Assembly: GCA_016281165.1 (NCBI GenBank)
Contig: JAEEIC010000150.1
Span: forward strand, 1 to 11,553
From: Bacillota bacterium
GTDB lineage: Bacteria; Bacillota; Clostridia; Peptostreptococcales; Anaerovoracaceae
DNA length: 11,553 nt
Reading direction: 5' to 3'
The translations under genes and the position numbers were made by a program. Of this stretch, positions 7,070 to 11,553 are shown one piece after another. Every line of letters begins with the position of its first letter. The stretch's first letter is position 1. The notes beneath the pieces were generated by a model. It was not told where the DNA came from. It saw only the letters and a list, made by a program, of their open reading frames with translations, and searched no databases.

Positions 7070-8467
7070 ATGAGAAGGATCATCATTTCGGACTACAGCC
7101 TCGAAAAGCTCGGGGAGGAGAGGGGCAGGAAGCTCCTCTTCCGCGAAAAGACGGCGGTCTGCGCCGCCCTTGACGGCATGGGGGTCGACGTCATCGAGTT
7201 GGGGCCGGTCAAAGATAAAAGAGAAGACGGCATCGTCTGCGGGAGCATCGCGGCCTCGCTCAAACGCGCCGCCCTGAGCATCGACTGCGGCGTCACCGAA
7301 GAGGAAGCCCGCGTCGCCTGGGACTGTTTAAAGGGGGCGGCGAAGCCTCTTCTTCGGGTCTGTCTTCCGGTCTCCACGGTCCGCATGGAGTATATGTATC
7401 ACAAAAAAGCGGCCGCCATGCTCTCCCTGATAGAGGAACAGTGCCGGGCCGCCTCGGCGCTCTGCAAGGCTACCGAATTCGTGGCCGAAGACGCGGTCAG
7501 GGCCGAGAGGCCCTTCCTCATCGAAGCCCTGAAAACGGCGGAAAGAGCCGGAGCCCGCGCTGTCACCGTCACGGACGAGCAGGGCAGCGTCTTCCCGGAG
7601 GAGCTCGCTTCCCTCGTCTCGGAGCTAAAGAGCGTCATCAAGGTGCCCCTTTACGTCAAATGCTCTGATACCATGGGCATGGCCCCGGCCTGCGCCGCCG
7701 CCGTCATCGCCGCCGGCGCGGACGGCCTCAAATGCGCTCTCGGCAGCTCCTCCTGCCTCGATCCGGGCCGCGTCAGCGATATACTGAGGGCCAGGGGCGG
7801 CGATATAGACGCCTTCTGCGGCCTTGACGACACGCGCATCCACAGCGAGAGCGAAAAGCTGATGAAGAAGCTCTCGGGCGAGGTCTACGCTCCGGCCGAG
7901 CCCGCCTCCCCCCGCGCGGGCGGGGAGATAATGCTGGGAAGCTCCTGCACCCTGCCGCAGCTCTCCGAGGCCGCGGTCTCTTTGGGCTACGAGCTCTCGG
8001 ACGAGGACTGCGGGACGGTCTACGACGAGGTCATGCGCATCATCGGGCGCAAGGCCTTCATCGACGGCAGGGAGCTGGAGGCCGTCATCGCCAGCTACGC
8101 CCAGCAGGTGCCCTCCACCTATCATCTCAACAATTACGTCATCAGCGCCGGCAATGTGGCCGGGGCCATGGCCAGCATCTCGCTGGTCAGGGACGGCGAG
8201 GAGATCAGCGCGGTCGCCAGGGGCGACGGTCCCATCGACGCGGCCTTCTTCGCCATCGAGCAGGCCGTCGGCTATCAGTACGAGCTGGATGATTTCCAGA
8301 TCCAGGCCGTGACCGAGGGCAAGGACTCCCTGGGCGCGGCCCTCATCAGGCTGCGCAGCAAGGGCAGGCTCTACTCGGGCAACGGTCTTTCCACCGACAT
8401 CGTGGGAGCCAGCATCAGGGCATATATCAACGCCCTCAACAAGATCATCTACGAAGAGGGCAGGTAA
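7070..8467 (+). CDS. 2-isopropylmalate-synthase-like protein with degenerate active site and LeuA regulatory domain
   Basis: The product has 465 residues. Residues about 1-270 match the HMGL-like barrel of the LeuA/homocitrate synthase family in layout: GVDVIELG, then FVAEDAVRAE and ERAGARAVTVTDEQG in the family's order. The bridging subdomain (LGYELSDEDCGTVYDEV) and a LeuA dimerisation/regulatory domain follow (about 350-465, with GDGPIDAAFFAIEQAVG at 385-401). The catalytic features appear lost. The N-terminal family motif (D-T-T-L-R-D-G) reads DYSLEKL at 8-14, so the catalytic Arg and metal-binding Asp become Glu12 and Lys13. The HxHND metal motif reads KCSDT at 197-201. The GIGERxGN loop is absent. 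This alignment is by eye. Known family members condense acetyl-CoA with a 2-oxoacid; this protein probably does not, so the name leuA is withheld. A sensing or structural role is inferred from the retained regulatory domain. It is the first gene of a two-gene operon, 1 nt ahead of the next. Confidence 0.85.
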   Translation: MRRIIISDYSLEKLGEERGRKLLFREKTAVCAALDGMGVDVIELGPVKDKREDGIVCGSIAASLKRAALSIDCGVTEEEARVAWDCLKGAAKPLLRVCLPVSTVRMEYMYHKKAAAMLSLIEEQCRAASALCKATEFVAEDAVRAERPFLIEALKTAERAGARAVTVTDEQGSVFPEELASLVSELKSVIKVPLYVKCSDTMGMAPACAAAVIAAGADGLKCALGSSSCLDPGRVSDILRARGGDIDAFCGLDDTRIHSESEKLMKKLSGEVYAPAEPASPRAGGEIMLGSSCTLPQLSEAAVSLGYELSDEDCGTVYDEVMRIIGRKAFIDGRELEAVIASYAQQVPSTYHLNNYVISAGNVAGAMASISLVRDGEEISAVARGDGPIDAAFFAIEQAVGYQYELDDFQIQAVTEGKDSLGAALIRLRSKGRLYSGNGLSTDIVGASIRAYINALNKIIYEEGR

Positions 8468-8468
8468 C

Positions 8469-10925
8469 ATGAAGCTTTGTTTTTCAACGGAGGACGTCAA
8501 AAGAGACTCCTTTTCCGACCTCTGCCGGACGGCCTTTGAATACGCTTATTCCGGCTTTGAGGTCTGCGATCCCCTGTCCGAGATGGATGCTCACGGCGAC
8601 AGCATCTTCCGCGGCGCGAACACCGCGGACGACAGGAGGAAGCTGCGCAACAGAGGCCTCGAGATCGCGGCCATAAGCTGCCCCGTCCCCATAGACAGCG
8701 GTGATACGGACGCGGACATGCTCGTCCGCTACGTCGAGCTCGCGAGGAGGACGGGCGTTCCTTCCGTCATCCTGCGGCTTGAGAGCGAGCCCGACGCGGA
8801 GCGCCTTTCGGCCCTGCTCGCCCCGGCCGCGGAGCTGGCCCAAAGAGCCGGGATCGGGATACTCTTCGAGACCTGCGGCAGCCTCGCGAAGACCGCCGAC
8901 CTCGTGAGCCTGATCCGCCGCTTCGCCTCCGGCGTCTTCGGCGCCGCCTGGAACATCAGGGAGACCTTCTTCAGGGCGGGCGAGACCGCGGAGGAGACCA
9001 TAAAGTCCCTCGGCGCGTATATAAGATACGTAAGGATAGGAGACAGGCTGGACGGAAAGGACGCGCTGCTCGGAGAGGGGAGCCTGCCGGCGGAGGAGTT
9101 CCTCGAGGCCCTGAGCTCCCTCAATTACGAGGGCTTCGTCTGCTGCGCCTGGAACGATGAGATCACGGATCCCGACATAGTCCTGACCCACTTCGCGGGC
9201 TTCATGGCCAGGAGCGGCGGCGGCTCCGCCGAAGCTCCCAAGCTGCAGTACAACAGGGACCGCAGCGGCACCTTCCCCTGGAAGAGATACGAGGTCCTGG
9301 ACACGACCTTCCCCGCTCTTCTCGACTTCATGGCCGATACCTATCCCGACCAGTACGCCTTCAGATATACGACCCTTGACTATATCAGGACCTACAATGA
9401 ATTCCGGGCGGACGTGGACGCCATGGCGAAGGGCCTCGTCGCCCTGGGAGTGGAGCCCGGCCATCACGTGGCGGTCTGGGCGACCAATGTGCCCGCCTGG
9501 TTCATCACCTTCTGGGCCGCGACCAGGATAGGGGCCGTCCTCGTCACGGTCAATTCGGAGTACCGCAGCCACGAGATCGAGTACCTGCTGCGGCAGTCCG
9601 ACACCCACACCCTGGTCATGATCGAGGGCTACAAGGGCATAAGCTACAAAGAGATCATAAAGGAGCTCTGCCCGGAGCTCGAGAGCCTTGAAAAAGGACG
9701 AGCTCTCTATTCCGATCATCTGCCCTTCCTGCGCAATGTGGTGACCTGCGGCTTTGAGATGAAGGGGGGCGTCAGCTGGGAGGAGATGCTCGAAAGGGGC
9801 AGGCAGATACCGTCAGCGGAGGTGAGGCGCAGGGCCTCGGCGGTGAGGCCCGACGACGTCTGCAACATGCAGTACACCTCGGGGACCACCGGCTTTCCCA
9901 AGGGCGTGATGCTGACGCACAGGAACATCATCAACGACGGCAAGATCATCGGCGACCGCATGGATCTTTCCACCGCCGACCGCATGATGATACAGGTGCC
10001 CATGTTCCACTGCTTCGGCATGGTCCTCTCCATGACCTCGATGATGACCCACGGCGGCACCCTGAGCCCGCTGCCCTATTTCAGCCCCAAGTCGAGCCTC
10101 GCCTGCATAACTCAGGAGAAGATCACCTGCTTCAACGGCGTGCCGACCATGTTCATCGCCATGTTCAGCCACGAGGATTTCGCCAGGACCGATTTCAGCT
10201 TCATGCGCACCGGCATCATGGCGGGCTCCAACTGCCCGCCCGAGCTGATGAAGAGGGCGGCCGCCGAGATGAACATGAGGGAGATACTCAGCGTCTACGG
10301 CCTCACCGAGGCCTCCCCGGGCTGCACCATGGGAGAGGTGAGCGAGAGCCTTGAGCTGCGCACGGAGACCGTGGGCAGCGCCTTCCCGGGCGTCGAGTGC
10401 CGCATCATAGACCCCGAGACGGGAGACGAGCTGCCCGACGGCGAGAACGGCGAGTTCGTCGCCAGGGGCTTCAACATCATGAAGGGCTACTACAAGATGC
10501 CCAGGGCGACCAAGCAGGCCATAGACAGGGAGGGCTGGCTGCACAGCGGAGACATCTGCTGCCGCACTCCCGAGGGGTATTTCCGCGTCACCGGCCGCCT
10601 CAAGGACATGATCATCAGAGGCGGGGAGAACATCTATCCCCGCGAGATCGAGGAGTTCTTCCTCGGGCATCCGGCGGTGCGCGACGTGCAGGTGGTGGGC
10701 GTTCCCGACAGGCAGTACGGGGAGGAGGCCTGCGCCTGGATAGTCTTAAAGGAGGGAGCGCAGGTCACCGAGGACGGGCTGAGAGACTACGCGAAGGCCC
10801 GCATCGCCAGGCACAAGATCCCCCGCTACATCATCTTCACCGAAGACTTCCCCATGAACGCCGCCGGCAAGATACTCAAGTACAAAATGCGCGAGATCTC
10901 GGAAGAAAAGCTCGGCCTGCGTTGA
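8469..10925 (+). CDS. TIM-barrel (xylose isomerase-like) / ACSF2-like acyl-CoA synthetase fusion
   Basis: The product has 818 residues. ATG follows the preceding TAA by 1 nt, with GAGGG (8456-8460) 8 nt upstream, so translation is probably coupled. Residues 1 to about 250 resemble AP-endonuclease-2/xylose-isomerase-like barrels (FETCG around Glu134, then LGEGSLPAEEFLEAL and NYEGF). The usual metal ligands are largely replaced: WNIRET at 161-166 where WDxHH is typical, YVRIGD at 187-192 where the family has a His, and CCAWND at 225-230 where a Glu is expected. Residues about 274-818 are a full-length adenylate-forming enzyme: TSGTTGFPKG (470-479), PMFHCFGM (511-518), YGLTEASPG (610-618), HSGD (692-695), GRLKDMIIRGGENIYPREIE (709-728) and AGKILK with catalytic Lys801. 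These motifs most resemble ACSF2-type medium-chain acyl-CoA synthetases, so it should form acyl-CoA from a carboxylic acid, ATP and CoA in the cytoplasm. Substrate is unknown. The fusion and the degenerate barrel are unusual. Confidence 0.9.
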   Translation: MKLCFSTEDVKRDSFSDLCRTAFEYAYSGFEVCDPLSEMDAHGDSIFRGANTADDRRKLRNRGLEIAAISCPVPIDSGDTDADMLVRYVELARRTGVPSVILRLESEPDAERLSALLAPAAELAQRAGIGILFETCGSLAKTADLVSLIRRFASGVFGAAWNIRETFFRAGETAEETIKSLGAYIRYVRIGDRLDGKDALLGEGSLPAEEFLEALSSLNYEGFVCCAWNDEITDPDIVLTHFAGFMARSGGGSAEAPKLQYNRDRSGTFPWKRYEVLDTTFPALLDFMADTYPDQYAFRYTTLDYIRTYNEFRADVDAMAKGLVALGVEPGHHVAVWATNVPAWFITFWAATRIGAVLVTVNSEYRSHEIEYLLRQSDTHTLVMIEGYKGISYKEIIKELCPELESLEKGRALYSDHLPFLRNVVTCGFEMKGGVSWEEMLERGRQIPSAEVRRRASAVRPDDVCNMQYTSGTTGFPKGVMLTHRNIINDGKIIGDRMDLSTADRMMIQVPMFHCFGMVLSMTSMMTHGGTLSPLPYFSPKSSLACITQEKITCFNGVPTMFIAMFSHEDFARTDFSFMRTGIMAGSNCPPELMKRAAAEMNMREILSVYGLTEASPGCTMGEVSESLELRTETVGSAFPGVECRIIDPETGDELPDGENGEFVARGFNIMKGYYKMPRATKQAIDREGWLHSGDICCRTPEGYFRVTGRLKDMIIRGGENIYPREIEEFFLGHPAVRDVQVVGVPDRQYGEEACAWIVLKEGAQVTEDGLRDYAKARIARHKIPRYIIFTEDFPMNAAGKILKYKMREISEEKLGLR

Positions 10926-10945
10926 TATCGCCCGCAATTTTTTCC

Positions 10946-10965
10946 CTGCCGTGGGCTCTGCCGTG
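10946..10965 (+). repeat. Tandem 8-bp direct repeat in the sigma-factor promoter
   Basis: CTGCCGTG occurs at 10946-10953 and again at 10958-10965, 12 bp start to start, covering the -35 region and ending on the TG of the extended -10. It is a candidate regulator binding site; the regulator is not identified. Confidence 0.45.
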
Positions 10966-10972
10966 TTACAAT
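10964..10972 (+). promoter_or_regulatory. Extended -10 promoter for the ECF sigma factor gene
   Basis: TGTTACAAT is an extended -10 with one mismatch to TATAAT and no good -35. Predicted transcription starts near 10979, about 50 nt before the sigma-factor ATG. It has the same architecture as the protease promoter (TGnTATAAT without a -35). Confidence 0.55.
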
Positions 10973-11027
10973 AGATCGATGAAGGCGCGCGGGGAAAGGC
11001 CCGCCGTCCGCGTAAGGCATGCCGGCG

Positions 11028-11553
11028 ATGACAGAGACAGACGAAGCTTTATACGAGAGCTTTCTTAAAGAGGGCAGGGAAGACGCCCTGAGGACGCTTC
11101 TGGAGCGCCACAGGGAGGGCCTTACCCTGTTCATCTATGCCGTCGTGGGCGACATGGAGGACGCCGAGGACCTGATGCTCGACGCCTTCGCGGCCGCCGC
11201 CTCCGGCACCTCCCGCTTTTCCGGCCGCAGCAGTTTCAAGACCTGGCTCTTTTCCATCGGAAGGAACCTGGCCGCAGGCCATCTGAGAAAGCGGAAGGGC
11301 CCCCACCTTCCCCTCGACGAAGGCCTGGCGGGCGCCTCCGGCGTCCCCGAGCTGGAGATGCTGAAGAGCGAAGAGAAGCGCCAGCTGCAGCAGGCTCTCT
11401 CGCTCCTCAAGCCCGAGTACCGGCAGGCCCTGACCCTCATATACTTCGAGGAGATGAGCTACGAAGAGGCCGGGAAGGTCATGAAGCAGAACCGGAGACA
11501 GATGTATCATTTGATAGAGCGGGGGAAGAGCTCCCTTCGCGAGAATCTCGAAA
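11028..11553 (+). CDS. ECF-type RNA polymerase sigma factor (sigma-70 family), 3' partial
   Basis: 175 codons are visible and the frame runs off the window. The start is confined by an in-frame TAA at 11013-11015. ATG 11028 is preferred over ATG 11019, because AAGG (11014-11017) is 10 nt from the first but only 1 nt from the second. Sigma region 2 is visible at about residues 10-85 (YAVVGDMEDAEDLMLDAF, then FKTWLFSIGRNLAAGHLRKR). Region 4 lies at about 118-172 (LLKPEYRQALTLIYFEEMSYEEAGKVM followed by a helix and ERGKSSLREN). ECF sigma factors usually have 160-200 residues and no region 3, so only a few residues should be missing. It should redirect RNA polymerase to a specific promoter set in response to a signal, normally under control of a co-encoded anti-sigma factor, which would lie beyond the edge. 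Its target promoters cannot be assigned from here. Confidence 0.9.
   Translation, partial: MTETDEALYESFLKEGREDALRTLLERHREGLTLFIYAVVGDMEDAEDLMLDAFAAAASGTSRFSGRSSFKTWLFSIGRNLAAGHLRKRKGPHLPLDEGLAGASGVPELEMLKSEEKRQLQQALSLLKPEYRQALTLIYFEEMSYEEAGKVMKQNRRQMYHLIERGKSSLRENLE

Noticed and set aside
7070..8467. Calling the gene leuA
   Set aside because: The catalytic and metal-binding motifs are replaced and no other leucine biosynthesis genes (leuB, leuC, leuD) are adjacent.
9813..10670. Antisense open frame opposite the acyl-CoA synthetase
   Set aside because: It overlaps the core adenylation motifs of the + strand gene and its translation shows no domain.
10938..10943. Six-T run after the acyl-CoA synthetase gene as an intrinsic terminator
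   Set aside because: Only weak 3-4 bp stems (TGCG/CGCA or GCG/CGC) can be drawn before it, poorly placed. No convincing hairpin.

Overview
The window looks like chromosomal DNA from a GC-rich anaerobic Bacillota, probably a Clostridia-class gut-type lineage. This rests on a large surface protein ending in three S-layer homology (SLH) repeats of clostridial style, Shine-Dalgarno starts, Gram-positive-type promoters, and good intrinsic terminators. All genes are on the + strand and coding density is high. The organism assignment is inferred from protein style, not from a marker gene. No tRNA, rRNA, CRISPR array, IS element or integrase was seen.

Layout. Positions 1-5549 hold the 3' part (1848 codons) of a giant secreted SLH protein: a long unrecognised beta-rich region, several Ig/FN3-like modules, an InlB-B-type repeat, a Gly/Ser linker and three SLH domains. 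A strong terminator follows (5565-5608), then two more stem-loops and an extended -10 promoter (5700-5708). This promoter serves a secreted subtilisin-like (S8) protease with an intact catalytic triad (5777-6865). Next is an AT-rich intergenic region with a near-consensus sigma-A promoter (6943-6971). An intrinsic terminator (6999-7027) lies only about 50 nt downstream of it and before the next gene, which suggests conditional read-through.

That promoter leads into a tightly packed gene pair. The first (7070-8467) is a 2-isopropylmalate-synthase-like protein that keeps the LeuA regulatory/dimerisation domain but appears to have lost the barrel's catalytic Arg/Asp and HxH metal ligands. The second (8469-10925) starts 1 nt after the first stops. 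It is a fusion of a xylose-isomerase/AP-endonuclease-2-like TIM barrel, which also lacks most metal ligands by eye, to a complete ACSF2-like acyl-CoA synthetase. Two apparently inactive barrels paired with one intact acyl-activating enzyme make the best candidate here for an undescribed system. One reading is a metabolite-sensing or scaffolding module controlling acid activation, but that role is inference only.

The window ends in an ECF-type sigma factor gene (11028 to the edge, nearly complete). It is preceded by an extended -10 promoter carrying an 8-bp direct repeat. No anti-sigma gene is visible, because the window stops first.
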